A DNA stretch of 64,000 nucleotides from UBA964 sp031382085 (GCA_031382085.1 JANMYM010000015.1:1-64000); one strand, 5' to 3'. Counted from the first letter of the stretch, positions 24,778 to 34,442 are shown. Made by a program: numbers and translations. The notes: generated from the sequence alone by a model not told the origin.

Positions 24778-25665
24778 ATGTCGCGACCAGTCATCAGGGA
24801 GGAGCCCGCAACAGCAGTTGACAAGGAAGCGTTTGCGTTCGTGCAAATGCTGGCCGACGAGCTTTCCAAAGGCCAGATTGAGCTGCCAAGCTTCCCAGAA
24901 GCGGCCATCAAGGTGCGGCAGGCATTGACGGACGAAGAAGTCAGCATCGAGAAGGTCCAGCGTCTTGTTAGCTCGGAACCGGCGCTCGCGGCTCGTATCA
25001 TGCAAATGGCAAATTCTGCGGCACTCAACCACACCGGCAAGAAGATCCTGGATGTCAAATCGGCGATTGCGAGGATCGGCTTTAACCTGGTGCGCAGCGC
25101 GTCCCTGGTGTTTGCCATGGCGCAAATGCGCAAGGCCGAACAATTGGCGCCGGTGCGTGATTTGCTCCAGGCGCACTGGCAGCGCAGCAACAAGGTAGCA
25201 GCGTTCTGCCACATCGTTGCCAGGCGTTTCTCCAAGGTGAATCCGGACACTGCTCTGCTAACAGGCCTGTTGCATGGTGTCGGCAGGTTGTACATCATTT
25301 CCCGGTCTATCAAGCACCCGAAGCTGTTTACGAACGCAGCGGCATTCGTCGGTATTGAACGCGAATGGGGCCCGGCGATTACCGATGCCCTGCTCGGCAA
25401 CTGGGGTCTGGATGGTGCAGTCCTGGAGGCGGTCCGTGACTACGAAGACCTCGCCCGAGTGCATGAAGGCGCGACCGACCTGACGGATATTCTTGCAGTG
25501 GGTGTGCTGTTGGCGAGCCTGCATGAGTACCCCGACGCACTGGAATTAAATCTGCAGAACGTCAAGGCGGCTGAACGCATGCAGCTTGAGCGCCCGGCGC
25601 TGGATCTGCTGCTTGCGGAGTCGAAGAAAGAGATGGGGATTCTGCAGGCTGCATTGACTGGCTGA
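24778..25665 (+). CDS. HDOD-domain protein 2 (tandem paralogue)
   Basis: Encodes 295 residues and resembles the preceding gene along its whole length: IELPSFPEAAIKVRQALTDEEVS, SEPALAARIMQMANSAALN, IARIGFNLVRSASLVFAMAQMRKAEQL and LLHGVGRLYIISRS. The pair is a clear tandem duplication that has diverged. ATG 24778, with AGGCGG upstream, is preferred over an in-frame TTG at 24772 that overlaps the previous stop. The two proteins may heterodimerise; no substrate can be read from the sequence. Confidence 0.84.
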   Translation: MSRPVIREEPATAVDKEAFAFVQMLADELSKGQIELPSFPEAAIKVRQALTDEEVSIEKVQRLVSSEPALAARIMQMANSAALNHTGKKILDVKSAIARIGFNLVRSASLVFAMAQMRKAEQLAPVRDLLQAHWQRSNKVAAFCHIVARRFSKVNPDTALLTGLLHGVGRLYIISRSIKHPKLFTNAAAFVGIEREWGPAITDALLGNWGLDGAVLEAVRDYEDLARVHEGATDLTDILAVGVLLASLHEYPDALELNLQNVKAAERMQLERPALDLLLAESKKEMGILQAALTG

Positions 25666-25724
25666 TCCCGCGCGATATCCCGCACCGCGTTGTTAGCATG
25701 CAGGCCTGTGGTAAGATCCGCCGC

Positions 25725-26726
25725 ATGCCCACCCGATTGTCAGCCTGCCTGTGCGGCTTTGTCGCGTTGCTCGCTGCTGCTGTGACTCCTGCGACCGAGT
25801 TGCAGCTGGATGCCAGTGGAGAGACGCTGTTTGGCGAACTCAAGTCAGTAAAGACACAGCGCAGCGACACCTTGATCGAGCTCGCCCGCCAGTACAGTCT
25901 CGGCTACGAGGAAATCACGCGCGTAAATCCCAAAGTGGATCCCTGGTTGCCGGGCGAGGGCACCGACGTGTTGCTGCCCCTGCAGCGCATATTGCCCGCC
26001 GGCTTGCGCAAGGGCATCGTGATCAATCTGGCCGAACATCGCCTGTACTATTTCGTTCCTGAGGCTGACGGCAGCTCGCGTCGCGTGCTCACGTTTCCAG
26101 TCAGTATCGGCAAGATGGACTGGCGCACACCTTTAGGTATGACGCGAATCGTCGAGAAGCGCGCCAACCCCGTGTGGAGTCCGCCGGCCAGCGTGCGCGC
26201 GGAACACGCAGCACGTGGCGATCCCCTGCCGAAACAGGTGCCGGCAGGGCCCGACAACCCGCTGGGCGCTTTCGCTCTTCGCCTGGGCATCCCCGGCGGC
26301 TCATATCTGATTCATGGCACTAACAACCCGGCAGCGGTTGGCATGGCGGTCACTCACGGCTGCATCCGCATGTACCCCGAGGACGTGGAAAAATTGTTTG
26401 CGCTGGTACCCGTTGGAACGCCCGTGACGTTGACCAACGAGCCGCTCAAGGTCCTGTTTCACCGCGGCGAGATCTGGCTCGAGGTGCACCCGCCGGTCGA
26501 CGCGCAAGGTGGTACGACCATGCCGGATGTGTCGGATCTTGAGCCGCGTCTCAATACACTCCTGGGCTTGGCGCCCGCAGCCATCTACTGGGACGCGGCC
26601 AAGCTGGCCCTGGCGCAGGCGCGCGGCATTCCAACGCTCATCGGTCTGGAAGTGGACAGCGACCCGAGCGGGCAACTGCAGAACAACTACAACATGCCGA
26701 GCGCGCCCGGGATCTGGCGCTGGTGA
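25725..26726 (+). CDS. L,D-transpeptidase (ErfK/YbiS/YkuD family)
   Basis: Encodes 333 residues with an N-terminal signal peptide (about 1-24), a LysM-like segment (LIELARQYSLGYEEITRVNPKV) and a YkuD domain (about 100-240). The catalytic motif is HGTNN...THGCIRMYPED, with the nucleophilic Cys. Such enzymes make 3-3 peptidoglycan cross-links or attach lipoprotein in the periplasm. A -10-like TAAGAT lies at 25711-25716, close to the ATG at 25725, so the transcript may be nearly leaderless; ATG 25698 in frame would lie inside the promoter. Confidence 0.88.
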   Translation: MPTRLSACLCGFVALLAAAVTPATELQLDASGETLFGELKSVKTQRSDTLIELARQYSLGYEEITRVNPKVDPWLPGEGTDVLLPLQRILPAGLRKGIVINLAEHRLYYFVPEADGSSRRVLTFPVSIGKMDWRTPLGMTRIVEKRANPVWSPPASVRAEHAARGDPLPKQVPAGPDNPLGAFALRLGIPGGSYLIHGTNNPAAVGMAVTHGCIRMYPEDVEKLFALVPVGTPVTLTNEPLKVLFHRGEIWLEVHPPVDAQGGTTMPDVSDLEPRLNTLLGLAPAAIYWDAAKLALAQARGIPTLIGLEVDSDPSGQLQNNYNMPSAPGIWRW

Positions 26727-26741
26727 CGCCGGCAAGTCGCG

Positions 26742-27524
26742 TCAGGTCAACGCGACCGCGTGCCCGCCGTCCACCGGCAGCACCACGCCATTTATATAAG
26801 AGCCCGCGCCACTGACCAGCAGCAACGCCGGTCCTAACAGCTCCGGCAACTCACCGAGCCGTCCGGGCGGCATTTTGGCGCGGTAGGCGCGCCCGGCCTC
26901 GCTGGCAAAATAATCCTGGTTCATCTCGGTCACAAACCAGCCAGGGGCGATTGCATTGACGCGGATACCGAACGGCACAAGCTCCAGGGCCAGGCTCTTC
27001 GTTAACTGGTGGAGCGCCGCCTTGGAAGCTGAATAGGCGGCATAGCCGTTGGCGGCGCCCAGACCCAGTACCGAACCGATATTGAGTACCGCGCCGCCTT
27101 TCTTGGCGGCCACCAGCCGCACCGCAAATTCGCGGGTCAACTCCCAGGGCGCGACAAAATTGGTTTGCAAGGTCCGATTGAGACTGTCGCGGGGCGTCTT
27201 CAGAAAGCGCATCGGTTCGGCGACGCCGGCATTATTGATCAGTATGTTAGCCGGGCCGCCAAAGTGCGCGTGAATCGCCTCGAGAAACGGCGCGATCGCC
27301 TCGGGACGGCCGAGGTCGAGCGCCAGCGGCAAGGCGCGACCACCGGCTGCTTCGATTTCACGCGCCAGTTGCTGCAGTCGTTCCAGTCTGCGCGCCGCCA
27401 ATACCACGTGGGCACCCGCAGCCGCGAGACCTTTGCCCAGCGATGCACCGATGCCGCTCGAGGCGCCGGTCACGATGGCAATGCGATCCTTGAGGTCAAA
27501 ATTGACTGTCATGTTGCTACTCAT
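26742..27524 (-). CDS. Short-chain dehydrogenase/reductase
   Basis: A 260-residue classical SDR: cofactor loop VTGASSGIGASLGKGLAAAG, NNAG (in ILINNAGVAEP), catalytic Ser in IGSVLGLG, YSASK as the YxxxK site (AAYSASKAALHQL), and APGW after the active site. The substrate cannot be deduced. Most classical SDRs oxidise or reduce alcohols/ketones with NAD(P)H. It is divergent from the lipocalin-like gene, with only 14 bp between the start codons. Confidence 0.88.
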   Translation of the reverse strand: MSSNMTVNFDLKDRIAIVTGASSGIGASLGKGLAAAGAHVVLAARRLERLQQLAREIEAAGGRALPLALDLGRPEAIAPFLEAIHAHFGGPANILINNAGVAEPMRFLKTPRDSLNRTLQTNFVAPWELTREFAVRLVAAKKGGAVLNIGSVLGLGAANGYAAYSASKAALHQLTKSLALELVPFGIRVNAIAPGWFVTEMNQDYFASEAGRAYRAKMPPGRLGELPELLGPALLLVSGAGSYINGVVLPVDGGHAVALT

Positions 27525-27538
27525 GGCAAGATATTCGC

Positions 27539-28000
27539 ATGGAAGCGCCGTTGGCCGAAAAACTTTACGGTGCGTGGAGCCTGGTCTCCTGGCGCATTGA
27601 ATACGACAACGGCCGCCCGGCTAACGAGCCGTTTGGGGCCGATCCCGTCGGTGTGCTTCTGTACGATCGTTCGGGCTGGATGGCCGCGACGATGTCTACA
27701 CGGCGGCGCTCGCCGTTCAACGCGGCCAGCGCAGCGGCTGCCAGCGTTGAATCCAAGGCCAGGGCTCTTGACGAATACCTCGCGTACAGCGGCCAATGGC
27801 GCTTGGAAGGGCGGGTCATCGTCCACGAAGTGACCTGCTCACTAAACCCGGTATTGATCGGCACCGAGCAGCGGCGCGAGGCTCAGCTTACTGGCGATCA
27901 CCTCGATCTCTCGGCCACGGAATCCGAGGCCTTGAATCAGCAGGTGAAGCGCCGACGCCATGTCATACGCTGGCGCCGGGGTGCAAATTACTCGAAGTAG
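27539..28000 (+). CDS. Lipocalin-like domain protein
   Basis: A 153-residue protein with the features of the lipocalin-like (Lipocalin_5) family: KLYGAWSLVSW at the start, PVGVLLYDRSGWMAATM, YLAYSGQWRLEGRVIVHEV and PVLIGTEQRREAQLTGDHLDLSA. Members are small beta-barrel proteins of unknown ligand, often beside oxidoreductases. It has no signal peptide, so it is cytoplasmic. It is divergent from the SDR gene and may share its regulation. Confidence 0.7.
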   Translation: MEAPLAEKLYGAWSLVSWRIEYDNGRPANEPFGADPVGVLLYDRSGWMAATMSTRRRSPFNAASAAAASVESKARALDEYLAYSGQWRLEGRVIVHEVTCSLNPVLIGTEQRREAQLTGDHLDLSATESEALNQQVKRRRHVIRWRRGANYSK

Positions 28001-28023
28001 TAAACTTAACTTGATGATTTATA

Positions 28024-29433
28024 TCAAAAAGAACCCGGCATGTAGACTTGGAGCGGCTCCGGGCGCAGGGGCACGGGCGCTGTGCCATTGTCCGCCAGCA
28101 CGCTGGCACCGGCCTTCTGCTGGGGCGCAGACAGGATAGCGGTGCCGCAGCGGTTCTGGTTGATCCAGCCGAGTGCTTCCGCGTACAGATTCTCATTGGC
28201 GTCGCCCAAAGGCTTGGACAAGTCATCGACAATCGGACAGAAGTCGTCGGTGTAATTGGCGTCGCCGGGGGGCAGTCCCGAAAAATAGTCTCCATAGCCA
28301 TCACGATTCTCATCACCGAAGCTGATCAGTCGTAGCCGGAAGTCGCAGCTGGAAATGTCGTGCGCGGTCTGGCCCACGGGCTTGCCGAAGGTCCTGGCCC
28401 CCACGATCGCCACCTGTACATATGGCGCCAGCGTGTTGATTGTTAGCTCGCTGGCCGAGGCGCTGCCATCCGTCGTCAGGAAGGCGATCCTGGTCGGCGC
28501 GATTGACTGGGCCAGCGCGGGCGTCGCAAACCTGACAGTTTGCTGGCTGGCGGTGTAGTTGCGATTCAGCCGCGTGCGATACATGACCTGGTTGGCATTG
28601 CTACCGGCCAGCAGGTTCATCAGGATCTCGGCCGTGGCGACCAGTCCGCCACCGTTGTAACGCAGATCGATGATGACATCGGTTACACCCTGATTGCGAA
28701 AGCTGAGGAAGGCGTTGCGCAGCGCGTCATCCGCGGGCGAGATGAAGCTGCGGAAAAACAGGTATCCCACCGGCGAATTACCGGCGCGCGGAATCACGCG
28801 CACCAGCGTCGAAGGCACTGGATTGATGGAAAATTCCCGTTTTGTAACTGTACGCAGCACCGTTGCGCCAGCGCGGGTCAGCACGCGAAACGTTCTTGCG
28901 ATGCCGGCCGTGCTGGGACCCAGCGCATCGGTAAGGCCATTGGTGCGGGCCAATATGGCGCTGACGTTTTCCAGTGTCGTGTCGGAGATACCGATGGCGA
29001 GAATTTCGTCGCCGCGCAGGAAACCGGCATCCGCAGCCGCTGACGCCTCAAATACCTGCGCGATAAACAAACGGGTTGCCGCGGCGCGCTGGCTCAGTGA
29101 CACGCCGAAGCCGACCGATGTGCCGGCCGCCAGCAACTGTTGTTCCGCCGTGATGCTGGTGATGTAGCTGAAAAAACGGTCCTTGTTCTGTGCGCGCGCC
29201 GTCGCGGCCAGCGCATCCATCAGGACGCTCGCGCTGGAATACTGGCTGATATCGACACTCGCAGGCAATAAATCCAGGAACAGATAACGGTCGCGCGCGG
29301 TGTTCAGGACGAACTGCTTTTTCGCGGTTTCGCTGCAGGGGTCGCCAGCAACGGCGGGTGCAGAGCCGCCGCCGCCACAGCCGCTCAGGACCGACGCCAG
29401 ACCTAACAGAATCGCCTGAAATTGCGTCTTCAT
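28024..29433 (-). CDS. S41 family (C-terminal processing) protease lipoprotein
   Basis: A 469-residue protein with a lipoprotein signal (lipobox LSGC near residue 19, then a GGGGS spacer). It has a PDZ-like middle (AAADAGFLRGDEILAIGISD) and an S41 domain with VIIDLRYNGGGLVATAEILMNLL, catalytic Ser in TTDGSASASE and Lys in GARTFGKPVGQ. It is expected on the periplasmic side of a membrane. The C-terminal part (DENRDGYGDYFSGLPPGDANYTDDFCPI) is acidic and Gly-rich. Downstream, at 28000, it converges with the lipocalin-like gene; upstream, at 29437, lies an unknown membrane protein on the same strand. Confidence 0.85.
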   Translation of the reverse strand: MKTQFQAILLGLASVLSGCGGGGSAPAVAGDPCSETAKKQFVLNTARDRYLFLDLLPASVDISQYSSASVLMDALAATARAQNKDRFFSYITSITAEQQLLAAGTSVGFGVSLSQRAAATRLFIAQVFEASAAADAGFLRGDEILAIGISDTTLENVSAILARTNGLTDALGPSTAGIARTFRVLTRAGATVLRTVTKREFSINPVPSTLVRVIPRAGNSPVGYLFFRSFISPADDALRNAFLSFRNQGVTDVIIDLRYNGGGLVATAEILMNLLAGSNANQVMYRTRLNRNYTASQQTVRFATPALAQSIAPTRIAFLTTDGSASASELTINTLAPYVQVAIVGARTFGKPVGQTAHDISSCDFRLRLISFGDENRDGYGDYFSGLPPGDANYTDDFCPIVDDLSKPLGDANENLYAEALGWINQNRCGTAILSAPQQKAGASVLADNGTAPVPLRPEPLQVYMPGSF

Positions 29434-29436
29434 GGT

Positions 29437-30324
29437 CTAGGCTACCGCCTTCGTGTCACCGCGTGCTGGAATACCGGGACTCATCCCGAGAATCAGCAGG
29501 CCAGCGACGAATAACGCCACGCTTATCAGATTGAATATCGGGTACTCCAGCGGATGCAGCCAGTATTCCTTGTAGGCGCCGAAATGCGCGGGCATTTCCG
29601 CCGAGCCCCACAAAACGATTCCTGCGCCGATGCCATAGCGAATCGATGGCGCCACGCGAATCTGCTCGGTGCACTTGTAGACCAGGTACAGCGCCCAGGC
29701 CGTCCATGCCACGTACAGGTAGACCAAGTACTGCGAACTCGGCTTCTTGGTGCCAAGATATATGGCCCACAGCCAGAACTGGTAACAGAACGAGGTGACG
29801 AACAACATTTCCATGGCGGTAATGCGCGCGAAGCTGCGCTTGTTGTCCGGCGTTGGCATGCCCGGTGAGAAATGAAAATTGCGATGGATCCAGCGCATCA
29901 GGTTGCACTTGGTCTGCAGATTGAAGATGCCATAAATGATGAAAAGACCCAGCATGATGGTGACCGTCGCTTGCTGCATGCTGGCCTGCGGCGCAGCCTC
30001 ATAACCGCCCGGATAACCCGGTTCGACCGGATAATTGGGGACTCTATAGAGTTCGCCGAAAAAGCCAAAGGCATACTCGAACCAGCCGATCCAGGTGAGC
30101 CATCCACCTAACAGACCATAAATGGTCGCTGGAAGTTCCGCTTTCTTGAGACCGATCCAAATCAGGCTCAAGCCCAGCACGCCGATGAAGAATGCCACCC
30201 AGGCGTAGTAGCTGCCTGCGGTCAGCTGAATGATTTTGAACGCCGTATGACCCAGCGGCTGCGTCTGGAAACCCACCAGCAGCCCGATCAATCCCAGCAC
30301 CGGTTTTTTGGTCAAAACACCCAC
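29437..30324 (-). CDS. Multi-pass membrane protein of unrecognised family (copy 1)
   Basis: Taken as 295 residues from GTG at 30324, preceded by GAGGGGG; a longer frame overlaps the neighbouring gene. It has about eight hydrophobic spans, a motif GGWLTWIGWFEYAFGFF, an intracellular-looking stretch KCNLMRWIHRNFHFSPG and ITAMEMLFVTSFCYQFWLWAIY. The gene at 61875-62762 has the same length and the same motifs in the same order, so they are paralogues. I do not recognise the family. Conserved Cys/Asn/His in the CN..WxHRN motif could be functional. It lies between an S41 protease and a spermidine-synthase-like fusion gene, all on one strand and closely spaced. Confidence 0.75.
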   Translation of the reverse strand: MGVLTKKPVLGLIGLLVGFQTQPLGHTAFKIIQLTAGSYYAWVAFFIGVLGLSLIWIGLKKAELPATIYGLLGGWLTWIGWFEYAFGFFGELYRVPNYPVEPGYPGGYEAAPQASMQQATVTIMLGLFIIYGIFNLQTKCNLMRWIHRNFHFSPGMPTPDNKRSFARITAMEMLFVTSFCYQFWLWAIYLGTKKPSSQYLVYLYVAWTAWALYLVYKCTEQIRVAPSIRYGIGAGIVLWGSAEMPAHFGAYKEYWLHPLEYPIFNLISVALFVAGLLILGMSPGIPARGDTKAVA

Positions 30325-30334
30325 GTCCGCCCCC

Positions 30335-33300
30335 TCAATTTGCAGCACCAGCCCTTGCGAGCGCCTGGCGTAGTCTCGCACGGACTTCCGCCACTCGTGC
30401 AGGGTCCAGGCGTTGGTCACTGGCTTGCTGTTCCAGGACCGGTTGCAACTGCGACAGTCGCTCACGAATCCGCTGCCGCATCTGCGCCGATAGCGGACGT
30501 TGCAGCAAGCCGAGGTCCCAGCTGACAAGGCTATCCACCGCTTCCAGCGCCACTGCCGGACGATCGGCCGTGACCGCGGCCGTCAGGCGCAGCCCAAATG
30601 TGACTGGGCTGGGCGTGAACATCGCGTCCCGGTCGAGCATTTCGAGCGCCTGGTCTGCGAACCCTTTCGCGCGGCCGGAATTTGCGACTCGCGCACGCCA
30701 GTCGGCACGCAGCATGGTTGCGTCGAGGCGCCAGGTGTCGGTCCATGCGGCGCTCGCTAACACCGGATCGAGCGCGGCCAGGCTCTGGTAATCTGACCGC
30801 GCCGCCAGGCCAGCTCCTAACAAAGTGGCGCGCGCCGAATCCGGCAGTCTGGCTATCGCTGCGGCCAGCGCCGGCGTTGGCGGGGCGCCACGCAGTGCGG
30901 AAACTTCGGGTTGTATTGCGATGTACAGGGTGGCTGCGTGACCCGGCGCAAGTTCGGCGTTTTCCTGGGCCATCCGCTGTGCGCCGGCGGCGTCGCCCTG
31001 CGCGCTGCGCAGGTACCAGGCGCCGAGACGCGCGCCGGGACTGGGGCCGAGCGCGTCGATAATATGCTGCGCGCGATCGCGCAGGCTGCGATCCAGCGGC
31101 AGATAATTGCTGTTGCGGCGGATGATGTACTCAAAGGCCAATCGACCGCCAAGCTGCTTGTAGACCCAGCTGTCCGGATTCTGCAACGGGTCGTAGGCTG
31201 CTAACAATCGACCGGCCTGGTCGGCACTCAGCCCGGAACCGAAATTGAACACGGTCGAGGTTGCAATGCGATTGCGATCATCGGTTATCAGCGCCGCGCC
31301 CTGCGCGAGCCGCGCTGAACCTTCTTCATCGGCCGCGAGCGCAAAGACCAGGTCTTCCGTGCTGCCGATGCCATAGCGCGCGTAGTGCGCAGGCGCCAAT
31401 GAAAGCGGTACGCCGGTTTCCAGCAAGCGTTGCTCCGGCGCCAGCGAACCGGCTGAAGCGACGAACACCAGCGTGAATGGGTCGGGACGGTAGATGCGCA
31501 CCTTGCCGAAAGCGGTCTGCAACGTGTTGGTCAGTGAACGCAGCAGCGATTCATTGACGAACGCCACATTCATCCACTGGATGAAGACTCCATCTTCATT
31601 GAGATGCTCGCGCGCCAGCGACATAAATTCCAGCGTGTAGAGATGTGATGCGCCAGCGGTCCACGGGTGTGAGGGCTGCGAGACGATAACGTCGTACTTG
31701 CGCGCGCTGAGCTGCAGTGCACCGCGCGCATCGTTGACGATCAGGCGCAGGCGCGGGTCACTGAGCGGACTGCGGCGCCGCAGCCGCTCAGTGGCGCGAT
31801 TGGCATCGATGACCTTGGGCTCGAGCTCGATGACATCGACATTGCGGATGTTAGGGGCGATGCCCTCGACCACGACCCCGCCGCCGTACCCGATAACCAG
31901 CATGTCGCGCGCCTCGGGCCGCATGACGGAGGCGAGCGGCGCGAGCCAGAATTCACCGCTGAAACGTGGCGCCTGGCCAGGCGTGTCCATCATGGCTTCG
32001 GGAAGGCCATTGGTGCGCAGTACCAGCCCGCCGTCCTGTGCTAGCACGACCACGCTCGCACTACGCCCGATCTCGTAGTAGAGCACGCGACCGTTGTTGG
32101 CAATGTTGAGCGGCGATGTCAGCAGCAGAGCTTGCGGACGCTGCGGTTGAAATAGCACCGCCGCCACAACGGCAACGACCGACAGGGCGGCCGCCGTGAT
32201 CAGTCTCGGCCGCATCAGCAGCCACAGCGCCGCCAAGCCTGACGCCAGGCTGACGGCCACGCCCAGGCGCACGCTGCCTTCGTAGCGCAGCAGCGGGATC
32301 AGCCAGAAGCCGCCGGCGATTGCGCCCGCAATTGCGCCGACGGTATTCCACGCATAAACACGGGCGCTGGCGGCGGCTGCAGCGGCGGGCGATGGCGCAA
32401 GAATGCGCACCGCCAGCGGCAACGTCGTGCCTATGGCAATGGTCATCGGCAACAGCAGCAGGAAACCTGTCCAGCTGTTGTTAGTCAGGCCACCGGTGTA
32501 CGGCGCTAGATTGAGTAACATTCCGTACGCGGCGGCAGCAGCAACTGCGATTGCCAATTGTGCAGCAATGAATGCGCGCACCGCTCTGCCCCGGCTGCGC
32601 GCCAGCCACGCGCCCAATCCGCCGCCGAGTGCTATGCCAGCGAGAAAGCTTGCGACCATGACGGCAAAAGCGTGGATGCTGCCGCCGATCAGGTGCGATA
32701 GCAGCCGGGTCCACAGCACTTCGTAAAAAAACGACACGGCGCCGGACAGCAGCATCAGTGGCAAAATCCAGTTGGCACTGGCCCTGGTCCAGGTGCTAAC
32801 AAAAGGCGGGCTCTGCTGTGGCTGGTCCGCAACGACCGCGGGCACCGATTCGCTGTCGCGCTGAACCAATGAGGCTGCGAGCAGAAAAACCAGTGCATTG
32901 ACGGCCGCTGCCGCCCAGGTTGCGCGTTCCAACCCCAGTTCCGGCAGCAGGAAATAGGCAGTCAGCAAAGCGCCTGCGACCGCGCCGGCCGTGTTGACCG
33001 CGTATAACAAGCCGATGCGTGAGCCGATCTGGGCGTCGGTAAGCACGGCCTGGCGCGCGAGTACCGGCAACGTTGCACCCATCAGGGTCGTCGGGACCAG
33101 CAGCGCCAAAAATGCCGCGCCCAGGTAATAGACGGACAATTGCAGCTGCTCGCTCGACGGCGGTTGCGGTTGACCGCCGAACCATTGAACCAGCAGCCAG
33201 CCGCTCGCAGCTAACAACGCCGGCACCAGCAGGATGGCGCTGGCGGCAATACCGATTTCGAGCAGTGCATAAGTGCGCACGTAACGTCGGATGCGTGGCA

Positions 33301-33532
33301 GCAGTGGCTCGATGAGCCGCGCTCCAAGCGCAAGTCCGCCCATGTAGGCTGCAAGCACGGTCGCGACCGCCAGTTCCGAGGTGCCAAAAAGCAGCCCAAA
33401 TTCGCGCATCCATGCCGTCTGGTAGATCAGCGCCGCGACGCCACTCAGAAGGAAACACAGCAACAGCAGAACAAAGCCCAGTTGCGGTGCGCCGCGGGTG
33501 TTGGTAGCGGCGTGTTGAGAAATTTGGGCCAT
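30335..33532 (-). CDS. Fused membrane transporter-like / spermidine synthase-like protein
   Basis: A 1065-residue protein. The N-terminal half (about 1-480) has ten or more hydrophobic spans in two similar halves (SGVAALIYQTAWMREFGLLFGTSELA and SGAVSFFYEVLWTRLLSHLIGGSIHA). A Rossmann methyltransferase/spermidine synthase domain follows (about 490-720) with VIGYGGGVVVEG, DVIELEPKVID and DVIVSQPSHPW. The C-terminal 330 residues are Ala-rich and helical, with no clear motif. This architecture is known as the fused MFS/spermidine synthase family, whose activity is uncertain. ATG 33532 has a GGAG site; the longer frame has no support. Confidence 0.82.
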   Translation of the reverse strand: MAQISQHAATNTRGAPQLGFVLLLLCFLLSGVAALIYQTAWMREFGLLFGTSELAVATVLAAYMGGLALGARLIEPLLPRIRRYVRTYALLEIGIAASAILLVPALLAASGWLLVQWFGGQPQPPSSEQLQLSVYYLGAAFLALLVPTTLMGATLPVLARQAVLTDAQIGSRIGLLYAVNTAGAVAGALLTAYFLLPELGLERATWAAAAVNALVFLLAASLVQRDSESVPAVVADQPQQSPPFVSTWTRASANWILPLMLLSGAVSFFYEVLWTRLLSHLIGGSIHAFAVMVASFLAGIALGGGLGAWLARSRGRAVRAFIAAQLAIAVAAAAAYGMLLNLAPYTGGLTNNSWTGFLLLLPMTIAIGTTLPLAVRILAPSPAAAAAASARVYAWNTVGAIAGAIAGGFWLIPLLRYEGSVRLGVAVSLASGLAALWLLMRPRLITAAALSVVAVVAAVLFQPQRPQALLLTSPLNIANNGRVLYYEIGRSASVVVLAQDGGLVLRTNGLPEAMMDTPGQAPRFSGEFWLAPLASVMRPEARDMLVIGYGGGVVVEGIAPNIRNVDVIELEPKVIDANRATERLRRRSPLSDPRLRLIVNDARGALQLSARKYDVIVSQPSHPWTAGASHLYTLEFMSLAREHLNEDGVFIQWMNVAFVNESLLRSLTNTLQTAFGKVRIYRPDPFTLVFVASAGSLAPEQRLLETGVPLSLAPAHYARYGIGSTEDLVFALAADEEGSARLAQGAALITDDRNRIATSTVFNFGSGLSADQAGRLLAAYDPLQNPDSWVYKQLGGRLAFEYIIRRNSNYLPLDRSLRDRAQHIIDALGPSPGARLGAWYLRSAQGDAAGAQRMAQENAELAPGHAATLYIAIQPEVSALRGAPPTPALAAAIARLPDSARATLLGAGLAARSDYQSLAALDPVLASAAWTDTWRLDATMLRADWRARVANSGRAKGFADQALEMLDRDAMFTPSPVTFGLRLTAAVTADRPAVALEAVDSLVSWDLGLLQRPLSAQMRQRIRERLSQLQPVLEQQASDQRLDPARVAEVRARLRQALARAGAAN

Positions 33533-33571
33533 GTCGCTCCGACGGGTTATTGTGCGAGCCGCCATTTTGGC

Positions 33572-34429
33572 ATGGCGGGCAAACTTAAGGATGCAGGCTT
33601 GACAGCGAACACACATGCGGCGACGCAGTCGAATGGCCTGATCACGCTAACGACCGACTTTGGTCTGCAGGATCCGTTTGTAGGCGTGATGAAAGGCGTG
33701 CTGCTGGCCAGGTTGCCAGCAGCCAGGATCGTGGACTTGACCCACGGCGTCTTGCCTCACTGGCCGGCTGAAGCAGGCTTCTGGCTCAGTAAAGCCGCGC
33801 TTTATTTTCCTCCGGGCACCGTGCACGTCGCGGTAGTAGACCCTGGCGTTGGCACGTCGCGCCGCATCCTCATGGTGGAGGCGCTCGAGCAAATTTTCCT
33901 GGCGCCCGACAATGGTTTGCTGGGGCCGGTGCTGGAAAAGTTCAGCCCGAGCGCCGTCTGGGAGTTGCAGACCGAGCGACAGCCGACATTGTTTGCTCAT
34001 CGGATCAGCGCGACATTTCATGGTCGAGACCTTTTTGCGCCGGCGGCGGCGGCACTGGCCAGTGGGACACTGCAGCTGTCGCAACTGGGGGTCAGAACGT
34101 CCAATTGGGTGCCCGGTTGGATTGAGGAACCCGTGTTAGATGGCAACAAGATCAGCGGAGTTGTCGTCACGATTGATCACTTTGGCAACCTGATTACCAA
34201 TATTCCTGGTGATCTGCTGCGCAGGATGACCGACCCACACGTGCCGATTGCGGGCAAAAAACTCGCGGTTCGCAGGACCTATGGCGATGTGGCCCCCGGC
34301 GAAGACCTCGCCCTAATCAACTCGTTCGATGTCCTCGAAATAGCGCGTTCCCAGGGTAACGCGGCGGACGCTTTGGGGCTGGAGCGCGGCGCCCCTGTAG
34401 TGGTCCAGGACAGCGTTCGTTTCCGATAA
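33572..34429 (+). CDS. SAM hydroxide adenosyltransferase / SAM lyase-type (DUF62) protein
   Basis: About 285 residues: GLITLTTDFGLQDPFVGVMKGVLL at the N-terminus (Asp in the TDFG motif), VHVAVVDPGVGTSRR, LAPDNGLLGPVL, TFHGRDLFAPAAA and IDHFGNLITNIP. These motifs define the family of enzymes that use SAM with hydroxide (or halide in specialised members), forming adenosine and methionine. ATG 33572 lacks a clear ribosome site; TTG 33599 has AAGGA upstream and is a possible alternative start. It diverges from the gene at 33532, with 39 bp between the starts. Confidence 0.88.
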   Translation: MAGKLKDAGLTANTHAATQSNGLITLTTDFGLQDPFVGVMKGVLLARLPAARIVDLTHGVLPHWPAEAGFWLSKAALYFPPGTVHVAVVDPGVGTSRRILMVEALEQIFLAPDNGLLGPVLEKFSPSAVWELQTERQPTLFAHRISATFHGRDLFAPAAAALASGTLQLSQLGVRTSNWVPGWIEEPVLDGNKISGVVVTIDHFGNLITNIPGDLLRRMTDPHVPIAGKKLAVRRTYGDVAPGEDLALINSFDVLEIARSQGNAADALGLERGAPVVVQDSVRFR

Positions 34430-34442
34430 GGGTGAATGCAGG

